64,000 nt of DNA from FEN-987 sp964598845 (lineage in GTDB: Archaea > Thermoproteota > Bathyarchaeia > 40CM-2-53-6), in the NCBI GenBank assembly GCA_964598845.1, contig CAZRDM010000006.1, positions 1-64,000 on the forward strand, in the 5' to 3' direction. Of the stretch, positions 42,397-51,878 are shown piece by piece (the stretch's first letter is position 1; each line of letters opens with the position of its first letter). Both the position numbers and the translations under genes were made by a program. The notes beneath the pieces were generated by a model, which was given only the letters and a program-made list of their open reading frames with translations, was not told where the DNA came from and ran no database searches.

Positions 42397-43551
42397 CTAT
42401 TCTTGGGGGAAGTAGGCTTTCATCCTCTCTTCAAGGAAGCGATGTTTCTCTTGATATCCCCCTGTTGAGGGAGGAGTGAACTCCCAAGTGGGCGCAGGTT
42501 GTGCGAAGAAGTTGGCTCGGACAGGAGCGGCCTTTCCGTCTCCGACTTCCATATAACATACGCCTTCGCCCCCGAACCTTGCGGTTCTTTCAAGGCCTTG
42601 AATTTCCAGTACGACGTTCTGGGCAGCAACTCTACCCTGCTCGTCAGCTAGGACCCCCGCTCGAGGAAGTAGAAGACCTCGGGGTATCTTTACAGCGGCG
42701 CAGTCCCCGACCGCATAGACCCTAGCGGTATTCGTAGCCATCGTCTGGGAATCTACGGGAATCCATCCTGATTGATCGAGGAGCCCTGCCTCTCTCAGAA
42801 CGGACGGGGCTACGTGAATAGGGACTGCAAAGACATGATCATGAAGAATCTCTTCTCCACCTTCGATAACCACGCTGTCAGATCGAATCTCCTTGGCTTT
42901 TCGCGATGGGTAGTATTCGACTCCACGTTCCTGAAGAAGTTCCATGACTATCTTACCCGCGTCGGGACCGAGTATGGTGAGTGGATGTGGTTCCGGAGTG
43001 ACTACCTGAAGTTTCACCTTGTTCCTCGTGCCCCTCTTCCGCAGAACATCATCGATGATCATCGTGGCCTCGTAGGGGGCTGGTGGACATTTGAATGGTA
43101 GGCCGCAGACCAGAACTGATAATACGCCTCCGTTGAGTGAATTCAGAGTATCCCTAATCTCTGCGCAACCGCTTTCAGTGTACACATTCCTCGCGTATTT
43201 TGTGAATCCCGGAGTAGACGCAGGAGAGTAATCTGCGCCAAGCGCGATTATCAAGTAGTCGTATAGCAGCTGCTGTTTCCCAACTCGCACTTCTTGGTTT
43301 GGTACGCTAATGGCGGTCACCTCGCCTTCTAAGAAATTGATCGCGCGCTTCGCTAGGCTTGCACGGTTTCCGGCGTTCTCCCCAACCCTTCTCGAACCAT
43401 TTAGTACCCAGAGCTTCGTTAGACCCATCATGAAAAGAGGCTGCCGGTCGACCAAAGTGATCTTGTGCTCTAACTCCAGCTTTCTTCGAAGTTCATTTGC
43501 AGCGGCTAGGCCGCCGAAACCGCCACCAAGGATGAGGATATGCTCGCCCAT
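42397..43551 (-). CDS. Sulfide:quinone reductase-like FAD oxidoreductase
   Basis: 384 residues. FAD-binding GGGFGGLAAANELRRKL at the N terminus, a second dinucleotide site region VLVCGLPFKCPPAPYEAT and the FAD-closing YAVGDCAAVKIP near residue 285. The tail GVCYMEVGDGKAAPV...PTWEFTPPSTGGYQEKHRFLEERMKAYF is typical of archaeal SQR/FCSD-like proteins. It may oxidise sulfide or act as a type II NADH dehydrogenase; the C-terminal amphipathic helix suggests membrane contact. Not enough catalytic cysteines are visible to claim sulfide oxidation with confidence. Confidence 0.82.
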   Translation of the reverse strand: MGEHILILGGGFGGLAAANELRRKLELEHKITLVDRQPLFMMGLTKLWVLNGSRRVGENAGNRASLAKRAINFLEGEVTAISVPNQEVRVGKQQLLYDYLIIALGADYSPASTPGFTKYARNVYTESGCAEIRDTLNSLNGGVLSVLVCGLPFKCPPAPYEATMIIDDVLRKRGTRNKVKLQVVTPEPHPLTILGPDAGKIVMELLQERGVEYYPSRKAKEIRSDSVVIEGGEEILHDHVFAVPIHVAPSVLREAGLLDQSGWIPVDSQTMATNTARVYAVGDCAAVKIPRGLLLPRAGVLADEQGRVAAQNVVLEIQGLERTARFGGEGVCYMEVGDGKAAPVRANFFAQPAPTWEFTPPSTGGYQEKHRFLEERMKAYFPQE

Positions 43552-43648
43552 GATGAGTCAACACCCGAAACAGCAGGTTGACACTATTTAGTAAGCTTGC
43601 CGCCAATTCCTAGCGACGGGATTATGTTGGGCGATTCTGGGCTCTGAC

Positions 43649-43834
43649 TTACCTTATGTCAAATACGACGACTGACACTCGCTTTCCACATCTCTGGCAG
43701 AAGACGAAATTCTGCAGGACCTGCCCGACACTGGTTATGACGGATGTATCAAAGGCATCATACTTGCTGTCGAACTTAGCTTTACATTCCATACATCTGA
43801 GTTTAACATGCGCTGTTTTCTGACTCATTATCAA
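43649..43834 (-). CDS. Small zinc-ribbon-like protein
   Basis: 61 residues: CMECKAKFDSKYD near residue 14 and CQRCGKRVSVVVFD near residue 46 form a CxxC...CxxC zinc ribbon with an intervening strand-rich region. Such tiny ribbons are frequent and uncharacterised in archaea. ATG at 43834 (or 43828). Stands alone. Confidence 0.7.
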   Translation of the reverse strand: MIMSQKTAHVKLRCMECKAKFDSKYDAFDTSVITSVGQVLQNFVFCQRCGKRVSVVVFDIR

Positions 43835-44238
43835 TACTTCGCAGCTAGCCGGAAAGTGATATCTATTTTAATTGAACCTTTCGGTCAATGTCCTCGGATA
43901 GCAGTCCGTCTGCGAGCAAGGGTGAACATTCCCTCGCCGCATGCGTCATCAGAACCCGCATATTGCAGGCTGTGGAGAGCGAGTAGCTCCATGGGCGTGG
44001 GACCAACGAAAATGACCCCACGCTCCTTGTTCAATCGTTAGGACTTGACGAAGGGGCTGAGATCCTGAATAGGGGTGGAGCCAATGTTACCTACCGTGAA
44101 TATGCAATGGGCCATGAAGCTCGCTAAGATACCTTGCGTGATTTAGCTGCTTGGATTAGAGAATTTCTGGATTCCAGTTGAGAGGAGCGTTATCTTTTAT
44201 CTAGGTGTCTGCGAGCATTCCGCTGGGTTGCGTCCATT
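43835..44238. other. Intergenic region without a clear gene
   Basis: 404 bases. One low-confidence reverse-strand frame of 49 codons (43885-44034, TTG start) has a protein-like composition (VIFVGPTPMELLALHSLQ) but no support from homology or ribosome binding site. No RNA gene or repeat recognised. Confidence 0.5.
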
Positions 44239-44856
44239 ATGGGCGAGATGAGCGGTCCGAAGCCTCGCGACGCAGCACTTACAGCGGTGATGACAGCCGC
44301 CACCGCGGCAGCTACGATGGCCATCAGTGTTCCATTCCCACTCACACGCGGATACTTCAATCTAGGTGACGCGTTTGTGATGCTTTCCGGTCTTCTTTTT
44401 GGAGCGCGGCTAGGGGGAGTTGCTGGCGGGGTCGGCTCGGCCTTAGCGGATGTCTTGTTGGGTTACTCGTACTACGCGCCATTGACACTCTTTGTCAAGG
44501 GTACAGAAGGATTTCTCACTGGCTTGATAGGTTACAACAGGAAGTTCTCGTACAAGGTTGCGGGGGTAGCGACAGGTGCCATCGCGATGCTTGTCGGTTA
44601 CTTTTCCGTGGAAATACCCCTCTATGGTATCGGCCCAGCTCTCGCCGAACTAGCAACAATAAACTCAATTCAAGTCATTTCCGGCGCAGTCATATCACTT
44701 GTGCTAGCTCAAATCCTAGTCAGAGCCTATCCGAGCATTCAGTTCTTCAAACCACCGGCCGAACGCTTTAGGTCTGGGATAGTGATGGTAATCATTGCGG
44801 TCGTGATTCTCAGTGCCATCGTCAGCATCTATGTTATGACAGGGACCTCACCGTAG
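44239..44856 (+). CDS. ECF transporter S component-like membrane protein
   Basis: 205 residues with about six hydrophobic helices. RDAALTAVMTAATAAATMAISVPFPLTRGYFNLGDAFVMLSGLLFGARLGGVAGGVGSALADVL is the usual opening of ECF-type substrate-binding (S) components of the riboflavin/hydroxymethylpyrimidine group. It captures a vitamin for import with a shared energising module, not seen in this window. Substrate is undetermined. ATG at 44239 or 44248. Confidence 0.8.
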   Translation: MGEMSGPKPRDAALTAVMTAATAAATMAISVPFPLTRGYFNLGDAFVMLSGLLFGARLGGVAGGVGSALADVLLGYSYYAPLTLFVKGTEGFLTGLIGYNRKFSYKVAGVATGAIAMLVGYFSVEIPLYGIGPALAELATINSIQVISGAVISLVLAQILVRAYPSIQFFKPPAERFRSGIVMVIIAVVILSAIVSIYVMTGTSP

Positions 44857-44865
44857 CTGTCACAA

Positions 44866-45350
44866 TTCTCACAGCACTTGCAAGCGACTGCTCCATTTTC
44901 AACGAACTCATTGTCCAAGTAGTGACCATCGCTCTTCTCGTAGTTGATCCTCATTTCCAGTGGATTGCTTCCGGCCTCAGGTTCAGTCAATCCAAAAGCA
45001 AGGATCTTCTCTCCTCTCGTAGACGGGGGAAGGTACCGCTTTCTCTGATCTTCATTTCCCCATTCTGAATCGGAATCTGGCCGATTGACGTTTGACCGGA
45101 AGACAACGTCCGGATCCCGGTTCCTTCCATGTCAATGCGCACCAGTTCTCTAGTGTAGGTGAGTCGGTGCCGCGTCCCCGTCTCTTCTGACGGGGATTCC
45201 GAGAAGATTGTAGCTCTTACAGAGAGGAATCAATTGATCGTTGTAGCGGTGCTCAAGGTAGCAGACTTCCTCTATTGGTCTAAGTTCCTTGCAGAATCCA
45301 CTCACGTCATGGGGCAGGTTTTCGCGTTTCTGATTTTCCGTCGTTCTCAC
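44866..45350 (-). pseudogene. Decayed acyl-CoA dehydrogenase
   Basis: Reading the reverse strand from 45350 in shifting frames gives a recognisable acyl-CoA dehydrogenase N-terminal half: ELRPIEEVCYLEHRYND...SYNLLGIPV, then after a frame change YTRELVRIDMEGTGIRT...SGQTSIGQ, then after another change EWGNEDQRKRYLPPSTRGEKILAFGLTEPEAGSNPLEM, ending near CKCCENCDSYG beside the ECF gene's stop. At least two frameshifts and loss of the C-terminal half (helical and FAD-contacting parts) show it is dead. It hints that this lineage once had, or elsewhere has, fatty acid beta-oxidation genes. Confidence 0.85.
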
Positions 45351-45482
45351 TGAATGTGTTCCCTAGCCTAGCGCTAGGACGCGAACATAGTTCTTCACCA
45401 ACTTCTCGTCTGAGCGGTTTCACATTAGTTTGCGGGTGAAATCTACGCCGCGAACTACCTTTTTACATAGGTCGGACTCAAC

Positions 45483-46589
45483 TTGACGAACCAACCTGCT
45501 AGAATGGAGGTTTTCGGTTCGCCAAAGATCCGTGTAGCAATTGTTGGTGTGGGCAACTGCGCCTCGTCTCTTGTTCAGGGCGTTGAATTCTACAAGAATG
45601 CGAAGGACGACGAATTCGTTCCGGGCCTGATGCATGTTAGGCTTGGTGGCTATCACGTTCGCGACATCACTTTCACGGCTGCTTTTGAAATCGATAAGGA
45701 CAAAGTGGGGAAGGACCTAGCTGAAGCAATATTCACGCCTCCGAACAACACGATCAAGTTTTGCAAGGTACCCAAGCTGGGAGTAGAAGTCCAGAGGGGT
45801 ATGACCCACGACGGCCTCGGAAAATACTTGAGTAAGGTGATTGAGAAACATCCCTCCCACACGGTTGATGTTGCACATGTCCTTAAACAAACGAAGACGG
45901 ACATTCTCGTCAATTTTCTCCCAGTGGGTTCCGAATTCGCGACGAAGTGGTATGTGGAACAGGCCCTAGATGCGGGCTGTGCCGTCGTCAATTGCATCCC
46001 AGTCTTCATTGCCAGAGAAAAGCGCTGGCAACAGATCTTTGGAAAGCGAGGTCTCCCCATAATCGGCGACGACATCAAGTCGCAGGTCGGTGCAACGATA
46101 GTTCACAGAGTGCTGACTCAACTCTTCAGAGAGCGGGGAGTGAAGCTTGAACGGACCGTGCAGCTTAACGTTGGAGGAAATACTGACTTCCTGAACATGC
46201 TTGAAAGAGAGAGACTGGAGAGCAAGAAGATCTCGAAGACAAACGCGGTAACATCGATTCTGGATTACAGACTTGCCCCTGAGAACGTGCATATTGGACC
46301 AAGCGACTACGTGCCCTGGCTCCAAGACAGAAAATGGGCCTATATACGCCTTGAAGGAACGACCTTCGGGAATATTCCGTTGAATCTCGAACTGAAGCTC
46401 GAAGTCTGGGATTCTCCGAACAGCGCTGGAGTGGCAATAGATGCGATTCGATGCGCAAAGTTGGGATTGGACAGAGGACTCAGCGGGGCGCTGAAGGCCC
46501 CGTCAGCCTACTTCATGAAGTCTCCGCCGGAACAATACCTAGATAACGTGGCAAGAAGAATGCTTGAGGACTTCATTCAGGGAAAGTGA
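45483..46589 (+). CDS. ino1: myo-Inositol-1-phosphate synthase
   Basis: 368 residues, TTG start; converts glucose 6-phosphate to inositol 1-phosphate with NAD, for inositol phospholipids or inositol-phosphate solutes. N-terminal nucleotide fold VAIVGVGNCASSLVQGVEFYK, then LGVEVQRGMTHDGLG, NFLPVGSEFATKWYVEQAL, and the catalytic-domain motif GDDIKSQVGATIVHRVLT, LNVGGNTDFLNM. This is the short archaeal/actinobacterial form. A T/A-rich promoter-like TTTTTACATA lies at 45460-45469. Confidence 0.95.
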   Translation: MTNQPARMEVFGSPKIRVAIVGVGNCASSLVQGVEFYKNAKDDEFVPGLMHVRLGGYHVRDITFTAAFEIDKDKVGKDLAEAIFTPPNNTIKFCKVPKLGVEVQRGMTHDGLGKYLSKVIEKHPSHTVDVAHVLKQTKTDILVNFLPVGSEFATKWYVEQALDAGCAVVNCIPVFIAREKRWQQIFGKRGLPIIGDDIKSQVGATIVHRVLTQLFRERGVKLERTVQLNVGGNTDFLNMLERERLESKKISKTNAVTSILDYRLAPENVHIGPSDYVPWLQDRKWAYIRLEGTTFGNIPLNLELKLEVWDSPNSAGVAIDAIRCAKLGLDRGLSGALKAPSAYFMKSPPEQYLDNVARRMLEDFIQGK

Positions 46590-46605
46590 TGACGTCCCGG
46601 CTAGC

Positions 46606-47271
46606 TCATTCCAGCAAAGTGATCGCAGCTGCGATCACTGCATGCTCTGCCAAGAGTCTGCTGGACGCGCTTGTGATCGTTACAACATCGTTTTCCTTCG
46701 GATGAAATACTCTCTCTAGTTCTTCGACCAAGGGATCCTCAGGGCCAAATGTCCAGTCCCCGTTCTCTGCCATTGGCATCACATACTTTCCTTTGCGCAC
46801 CACAAGTGTGCACGCACCTCTTGCACCCGCTCGAATTGCCTCATCGCGCTGCTCAATTCCTCTCTTCACCAGTCGACTTGCTCCTCTTATCAAAATGGCC
46901 GCACTGACTTTATCCAAAGCAAGTTGTTTAGCATCAACAATAGAAACTTGTGACAGCTTGGCTCTCAGCGACTTGTAAATGGTCGTCCCTCGCTTTGTTA
47001 AGACGCAGCCTTCTTTTACAGTTGCGACGAGGTCTGCATCTGCCAGATGCTTAATGATCGTTCGAATTGTTCCTTCTCCCAATCCCAACCTTCTTGATAA
47101 CTCAATTCTGCCGATCGGGCCGCCGTCACCGATTGTCAACAGTGCAAGACAGATGTGCGTATACGAAAAGACTGGCGCTGGACCAGGGCTGGGTGCTTTG
47201 GAGAGAGAAATCAGGATTCGCAGGACCTTGCCTGATGCAGCTGCCATTAGGTGCCTGCTCCTCTCCGTCAT
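46606..47271 (-). CDS. Predicted transcription regulator, DUF4443-like
   Basis: 221 residues. The N-terminal half is a winged helix (RIELSRRLGLGEGTIRTIIKHLADADLVATVKEGCVLTKRG), the C-terminal half an alpha/beta domain (AILIRGASRLVKRGIEQRDEAIRAGARGACTLVVRKGKYVMP, NDVVTITSAS). That order matches archaeal DUF4443 proteins, thought to bind DNA and a small ligand. The start could be internal ATG codons within the first nine codons. It is encoded opposite ino1 and downstream of the aminotransferase. Confidence 0.72.
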   Translation of the reverse strand: MTERSRHLMAAASGKVLRILISLSKAPSPGPAPVFSYTHICLALLTIGDGGPIGRIELSRRLGLGEGTIRTIIKHLADADLVATVKEGCVLTKRGTTIYKSLRAKLSQVSIVDAKQLALDKVSAAILIRGASRLVKRGIEQRDEAIRAGARGACTLVVRKGKYVMPMAENGDWTFGPEDPLVEELERVFHPKENDVVTITSASSRLLAEHAVIAAAITLLE

Positions 47272-47331
47272 GATTCAGTGTAACGGCCCTTCAGTAGGCT
47301 CAGGCCTCGTCAGATTCCCGAGATATTCAAG

Positions 47332-48519
47332 TTACGGTCTGGCCTTGGTTGTCAACTTGGGCTTCGGTCTTAGTATCCACTTTTTCAGTCGCCTCGCCGC
47401 CTCTTGCAGGGTCACATCTTTCTTGCAGAAGGCGAGTCGAACTTTCCGTTCACCGAGATTCTTGTCATGGTAAAGGGCCTTTGCCGGCAATGCGGCTATT
47501 CTTGCTTCTCTGAGCAGGTGGTCTGTGAAATCTTCTCCGTTTCTGAATGTGTCAGGTGCATTCATGAGAATAAAGTACGCACCTTCAGGCCTGTGGTATT
47601 CAATCCCGACCTCATCAAGGGCTTTCATGAGACGCCTTCGCTTCTTGTCGTACATGTCGGCGAGTCTCTCATAGTAGCTTCTCGGGAAGTTCACTGCTGT
47701 GATGAGCCCCTCTTGGAAAGGTCTGGGTGCCCCGCCTGTTATGTAATCATGGACTTTTCTCACAGCATCCGATAACCTCGCTTCGGCAATCGCCCAGCCA
47801 ACTCGCCAGCCTGTCACGGAGTATGTCTTTGAAGCGCCGCTCACGGTGACGGTTCGTTCATGCATATTTCCCACCGTGGCTAGGCTAACGTGCTTCTTGC
47901 CATCGTAGGTGATATGTTCGTAGATTTCGTCCACAATCGCTATGACTTCCTGTTCTTCGCATAGATCGGCTATGAGCTTCAACTGTTCTGAGTCCAGCAT
48001 TTTTCCGGTAGGATTGTTCGGCGTGTTGAGAATAATCAGTTTGGGACGCTTCTCCATCGCATCCTTGAGATTTTCCTCATCAAGCGTGAGATGTCGTCCC
48101 ACGAATGGAACATAAGTCGCATGAGAACCAGCGAGTATGGCAGCTGGGACATAACTCTCGAAGAATGGTTCGGTTACAACCACGCCTTCGCCAGGATTAG
48201 TCAAGGCCAGTACAGCGGCCGTGATGGCCTCTGTCGCCCCACACGTCACAGTGATGTCTTTCTCTGGATTAGCCTCGATTCTATTATACTCCTTCAGTTT
48301 TCTTGCTATACCTTCTCTAAGTTCAGCCTGACCACAGCTTGTCGCATACTGATTTGAGCCATGCCGTATCGCGTTAACGGCCGCCTCGATCAGCTGGGAT
48401 GGTGGATCGAAATCGGGCATACCCTGAGATAGATCGATCGCCCCGTACTCGTCGCTGAGTGTAGTCATGCGCGAGATTGGTGAGCTCGTGAATTGACGAA
48501 CTTTTTCCGCGACCGCCAA
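47332..48519 (-). CDS. Class I/II aminotransferase (aspartate/kynurenine type)
   Basis: 395-residue fold type I PLP enzyme. ILNTPNNPTGKML, the PLP Asp region AIVDEIYEHI and the Schiff-base lysine in SGASKTYSVTGWRVGW near residue 235 are intact, and VRLAFCKKDVTL contains the substrate-carboxylate Arg. Resembles archaeal aspartate/aromatic or kynurenine aminotransferases; substrate is not resolved. ATG at 48519. Confidence 0.92.
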   Translation of the reverse strand: MAVAEKVRQFTSSPISRMTTLSDEYGAIDLSQGMPDFDPPSQLIEAAVNAIRHGSNQYATSCGQAELREGIARKLKEYNRIEANPEKDITVTCGATEAITAAVLALTNPGEGVVVTEPFFESYVPAAILAGSHATYVPFVGRHLTLDEENLKDAMEKRPKLIILNTPNNPTGKMLDSEQLKLIADLCEEQEVIAIVDEIYEHITYDGKKHVSLATVGNMHERTVTVSGASKTYSVTGWRVGWAIAEARLSDAVRKVHDYITGGAPRPFQEGLITAVNFPRSYYERLADMYDKKRRRLMKALDEVGIEYHRPEGAYFILMNAPDTFRNGEDFTDHLLREARIAALPAKALYHDKNLGERKVRLAFCKKDVTLQEAARRLKKWILRPKPKLTTKARP

Positions 48520-48574
48520 GAAACATCCCTAGCCCCAGTGAGCGCTCTGCGACGCTTTAAAACTAAAGCCGGCT

Positions 48575-49042
48575 TCAGAAACGAGTTGAGTCCCTTCTCT
48601 TTAGATAGATGAAAACTCCCAGAAGAGCCACCAGGATGACGGCGACGAAGGTAGAGTCCTGGTTCACTGGGTCGAAACGGACTAGTCGCCCATGGCCTCC
48701 CGGAGCAATCGCGCCTCCTGGACTCACCGAACCCTTCCCGGTCAGCCACACATAATCGTTCTTGTCGATCGTTATGCCCCGCATATCACCAGCACCCGGG
48801 ACGGGATATTACGTGAGGCTACGGTCAGAGGGATCAAACCTAGCCAGCTTACTTGCGTTTGACTCTGTGAACCAGACTACTCCGTGGCTATCAACCATTA
48901 TGGCCAGGGGAGCTGACTCTGGAGTTGGGACATCATATTCCTCAATGTAATTCAGCTGGGTGTTAGCAGCCAAGACTGGGTCTATCGGAAGCAACAATCC
49001 TAGCGTAACTCCAACGATAAGAAAAACAGGAAAAAAAGGGCG
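48575..49042 (-). pseudogene. NHL/Vgb-type exported protein broken by an in-frame stop
   Basis: The reverse strand encodes, in one unbroken frame, a hydrophobic leader (LIVGVTLGLLLPIDPVLA), a beta-propeller blade (LNYIEEYDVPTPESAPLAIMVDSHGVVWFTES, NASKLARFDPSDRSLT), then TAA at about 48806, then YPVPGAGDMRGITIDKNDYVWLTGK and RLVRFDP, and a C-terminal membrane anchor FVAVILVALLGVFIYLKRR. A sense codon (for example GAA for TAA) would restore it. Only two blades remain, so it is probably also deleted internally. Similar to streptogramin-lyase-like proteins of archaeal surfaces. Start uncertain. Confidence 0.7.
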
Positions 49043-49155
49043 GCCGCCGATAAGTTTGCGACTTCCAGTACCTTCTCCGACCGATTATGAACAGAGCGAT
49101 GGGGGAATCCCCGATAGATAAACGAACCTTCTTTCAGAGACTGTGTTCAAGAGAT

Positions 49156-49338
49156 TCAGTAGTGGAGATTGCAGGTTTCGCAATAGAACCTGTTATAGTA
49201 AGGTATCTCAGTGAGTTGCGTGCCACATTCCGAGCAAACGTACAGGAAGCTTCCACTCTCGGCCACTGGCATTAGGACGACAACCTCTTCTTCAGCCGGT
49301 TCCTCCGTGACCTGTTCCCCGCCAATATCTTCAGACAA
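49156..49338 (-). CDS. Small zinc-ribbon protein with acidic N terminus
   Basis: 60 residues: an acidic N-terminal part (SEDIGGEQVTEEPAEEEVVV) followed by a zinc ribbon, CSECGTQLTEIPYYNRFYCETC. ATG start at 49338. One of several tiny CxxC proteins in the window; probably a metal-binding adaptor. No family known to me. Confidence 0.7.
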   Translation of the reverse strand: MSEDIGGEQVTEEPAEEEVVVLMPVAESGSFLYVCSECGTQLTEIPYYNRFYCETCNLHY

Positions 49339-49531
49339 GATAGGACACTCGAACTTCCGTTAGCCACCCGGTTACTTCATAAGCATTTCGTGACCGGGAA
49401 CCACAGAACGGTTCCTCCCGTGTAAACGAAGAACGCAAGTTTTCGGTTCTCTTATTCGGACTTCTCCAGAAATCTTCTTTACAGAATCTTGCTGCTTATA
49501 CCGGCTGTCTCTCGCTAGACCGATCTCTTCT

Positions 49532-49607
49532 GGGGGCGTGGTCTAGCATGGTCTAAGATTCTCGGCTTGGGCCCGAGAGGTCGCTGGTTCAAATCCGGCC
49601 GCCCCCA
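49532..49607 (+). tRNA. tRNA-Pro(TGG)
   Basis: Acceptor GGGGGCG (49532-49538) pairs with CGCCCCC (49600-49606), discriminator A at 49607, CCA encoded at 49608-49610. Anticodon stem CTCGG/CCGAG encloses the loop CTTGGGC with anticodon TGG at 49568-49570. T arm GCTGG-TTCAAAT-CCGGC. No intron, unlike the other three tRNAs. A TATA-like GCTTATA lies about 35 bases upstream at 49494-49500. Confidence 0.96.
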
Positions 49608-49668
49608 CCAGTCATACCTGCTTGCAGTTTGAGTCTTTATTAGCGGCTAGATTCAAATTGGATTGGCA

Positions 49669-51321
49669 ATGACCTCGCAACTGCGTCTCTTGCTTTCGGT
49701 TTTCGTTTCGGGCGCAGTGGTGATGGCACTTGAGCTCCTAGGCAGCAGACTCCTCGCCCCAGTCTTCGGCAACTCAATCTTCGTCTGGGGTAGCCTCATA
49801 GGCGTAGTATTGTCAGCCCTAAGCGCCGGCTACTACCTAGGAGGAAAGCTCGCAGATCGAAAGCCAGACCTCCAGGTCCTATCAACGGTTATTTTCTCGG
49901 CGGGAATCGTGGTTCTTGGCATGCCTGCTCTGGCTCCTCCCGTTTTCGATTCAGTGATCCGACTTAACATCGGCGAAAGGTATTCCCCCCTATTGGCCAC
50001 TATAGCGCTACTTGGACCACCAAGCTTGCTCTTGGGCATGGTTTCCCCTTTCGCTATTCGGCTCGCGGCGAAAAGTTTCGAGAAGCTTGGCAAGGCATCA
50101 GGGAACCTGTACGCGCTCTCAACGTTAGGCAGTATCGTAGGCACTTTCGTCACTGTATTCGTTCTGATTCCGGAGTTTGGGGTTAACAAGATCATTGTCG
50201 CGCTGGGCATGACACTGTTAGTCGTTGCATTCCTAGGGCTGGGCCATCGAATGAAAGTTTTCGTTCTGCTCGTGCTCGCAGTTGTTCCGTTCGTAGCGCC
50301 CTATATGGTTAATCATAGATTGACGGTAGCGGCCTACACGTTGGCGCTAGGCGACACGATCTACGAAACTGACACCCCCTACCATCATCTCGTGGTCGCC
50401 GACTCCTATGACCCAGCGCGTCAAGCGTACATTCGAATCCTCATCTTGGACGACAATTTCCATAGCGCTATGGACCTGCAAGACCCGGCTAGAACCGTCT
50501 TCACTTACACGGACTACTTTCACCTAGGATTCTTGCTAAATTCAAACATCACCCGCGTCTTGTTCATCGGAGGCGGAGGATTCACTGGCCCCAAGATGTT
50601 CTTGAAGGACTATCCCACCGTGATGGTGGACGTTTCAGAGATAGACCCAGAAGTCACAAGGGTTGCTGAACAGTATTTCGCGCTCGAGCTCGGCGACCCC
50701 AGACTGCACATCTACACTGAAGATGGACGCACATTCCTCCACAAAACCAGTCAGAAGTATGACTTAGTAATCCTCGACGCCTACTCAAAGAGCTACGTCC
50801 CATTCCACCTCATGACCCTCGAGTTCTTCAAGGAGGTGGCAAGTCACTTGACCGCGCAGGGTAGCGTAGTCTCGAATATTATAGCTAGCGTATCTGGGCA
50901 GGGATCGCAACTTCTTCTTGCCCAGATTAACACCATGCGTGCCTCATTTCCGAACGTCTACACCTTCGCTGTGAGAGGTCCGGGATACCCTGACGTTCAG
51001 AATGTCATCATCCTAGCAACCCTCATGTCGAACACTTTTTCCAAATCGGACCTGGAACAGCTGGCCGAAAATGCAAAGGTTGTTCGGATTCAAACCTTCA
51101 AGGACTACGTCGCGAATTATTTTGAGGCAGACGTAAGCAAGGCTCCAATCCTCACAGACAATTTTGCACCTGTTGACACGTTACTTAACCCAATAACTGG
51201 ACAACCTATTTCTCTGAGCGAGCAGGAGACAGTGCTTATTCAAGAAGCGCAAAGAGTTGCAGCAGTCATTCTGGTCGCTGCTTCTATCTTCATTTTTCTG
51301 ACAAGGAAGAAGATCATCTAA
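49669..51321 (+). CDS. Membrane-fused spermidine-synthase-like protein
   Basis: About 550 residues. The N-terminal half has seven or so hydrophobic helices (VVMALELLGSRLLAPVFGNSIFVWGSLIGVVLSALSAGYYLGGKLADR). The C-terminal half is a class I SAM-like domain of the spermidine synthase family (RVLFIGGGGFTGPKMFLKDYP, VDVSEIDPEVTRVAEQYF, YDLVILDAYSKSYVPFHLMT), ending in another membrane helix and KK motif. Such fusions are common in archaea and bacteria, function not settled; aminopropyl transfer is unproved. I prefer the ATG at 49669 over the TTG at 49663. Confidence 0.87.
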   Translation: MTSQLRLLLSVFVSGAVVMALELLGSRLLAPVFGNSIFVWGSLIGVVLSALSAGYYLGGKLADRKPDLQVLSTVIFSAGIVVLGMPALAPPVFDSVIRLNIGERYSPLLATIALLGPPSLLLGMVSPFAIRLAAKSFEKLGKASGNLYALSTLGSIVGTFVTVFVLIPEFGVNKIIVALGMTLLVVAFLGLGHRMKVFVLLVLAVVPFVAPYMVNHRLTVAAYTLALGDTIYETDTPYHHLVVADSYDPARQAYIRILILDDNFHSAMDLQDPARTVFTYTDYFHLGFLLNSNITRVLFIGGGGFTGPKMFLKDYPTVMVDVSEIDPEVTRVAEQYFALELGDPRLHIYTEDGRTFLHKTSQKYDLVILDAYSKSYVPFHLMTLEFFKEVASHLTAQGSVVSNIIASVSGQGSQLLLAQINTMRASFPNVYTFAVRGPGYPDVQNVIILATLMSNTFSKSDLEQLAENAKVVRIQTFKDYVANYFEADVSKAPILTDNFAPVDTLLNPITGQPISLSEQETVLIQEAQRVAAVILVAASIFIFLTRKKII

Positions 51322-51430
51322 GGGTTGGGAGAGACCGAATAACTGCAAGAGAAAGGATTGGCTTATCTTCGCTAACCGCTAATGAACTATTGACTGATAC
51401 AGCAACCAACTTGCACGTGGGACAATCAGA

Positions 51431-51535
51431 ATGCCAATCCTCTCCTACGAATCGTTGGTCATAGTCGTGATCGTCGCGTTGATTGCTTACGCCGTGTGGC
51501 GAGTTATCAACAAGAGGAGAAGATTTACTCCTTGA
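51431..51535 (+). CDS. Possible tiny membrane protein
   Basis: 34 residues: a hydrophobic helix (SLVIVVIVALIAYAVWRVI) followed by a basic tail NKRRRFTP, a typical small single-pass protein with the tail inside. ATG start; the upstream GTGGGA is a weak ribosome binding site. No homolog recognised. Confidence 0.45.
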   Translation: MPILSYESLVIVVIVALIAYAVWRVINKRRRFTP

Positions 51536-51710
51536 AACCAATCGCTGAAATCCATTCCTTAAGAGGTCTCAATAGAGAGGGGGACGCCGGTAGGAATGTG
51601 AGAGGGGAAAACGCCGGATCAGTTCTCTGGACCCCCGAGTCGAAACCTGCAATCTCTTACCCTTCGAGAGGCTTCCGTGAGTAACATGTATAACTCAGCG
51701 CTCAGGGGAC

Positions 51711-51878
51711 GTGCTGGAGTACAAGGTTCAAAGCGGGTCGTTAGTGCTTTCTAAGCCAAAGAAGGTCGAAAATCCAACGAAAAGACTGTTCGGAATCGCC
51801 AGCGGCATCTCAGGTGACCTGTCCGGCGACGAACTCTTTCTTGAAGAGGCAGGCGCAAAGTTGCGTAGGTCGAAGTGA
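51711..51878 (+). CDS. vapB: VapB-like antitoxin
   Basis: 55 residues, GTG start at 51711. Small charged protein (KPKKVENPTKRLFGIASGISGDLSGDELFLEEAG) of the type that precedes PIN toxins; the C-terminal FLEEAG-like segment would wrap around the toxin, and the N-terminal strand region may bind DNA. Its stop codon overlaps the toxin's GTG start by 4 bases. Assignment rests on this position. Confidence 0.7.
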   Translation: MLEYKVQSGSLVLSKPKKVENPTKRLFGIASGISGDLSGDELFLEEAGAKLRRSK

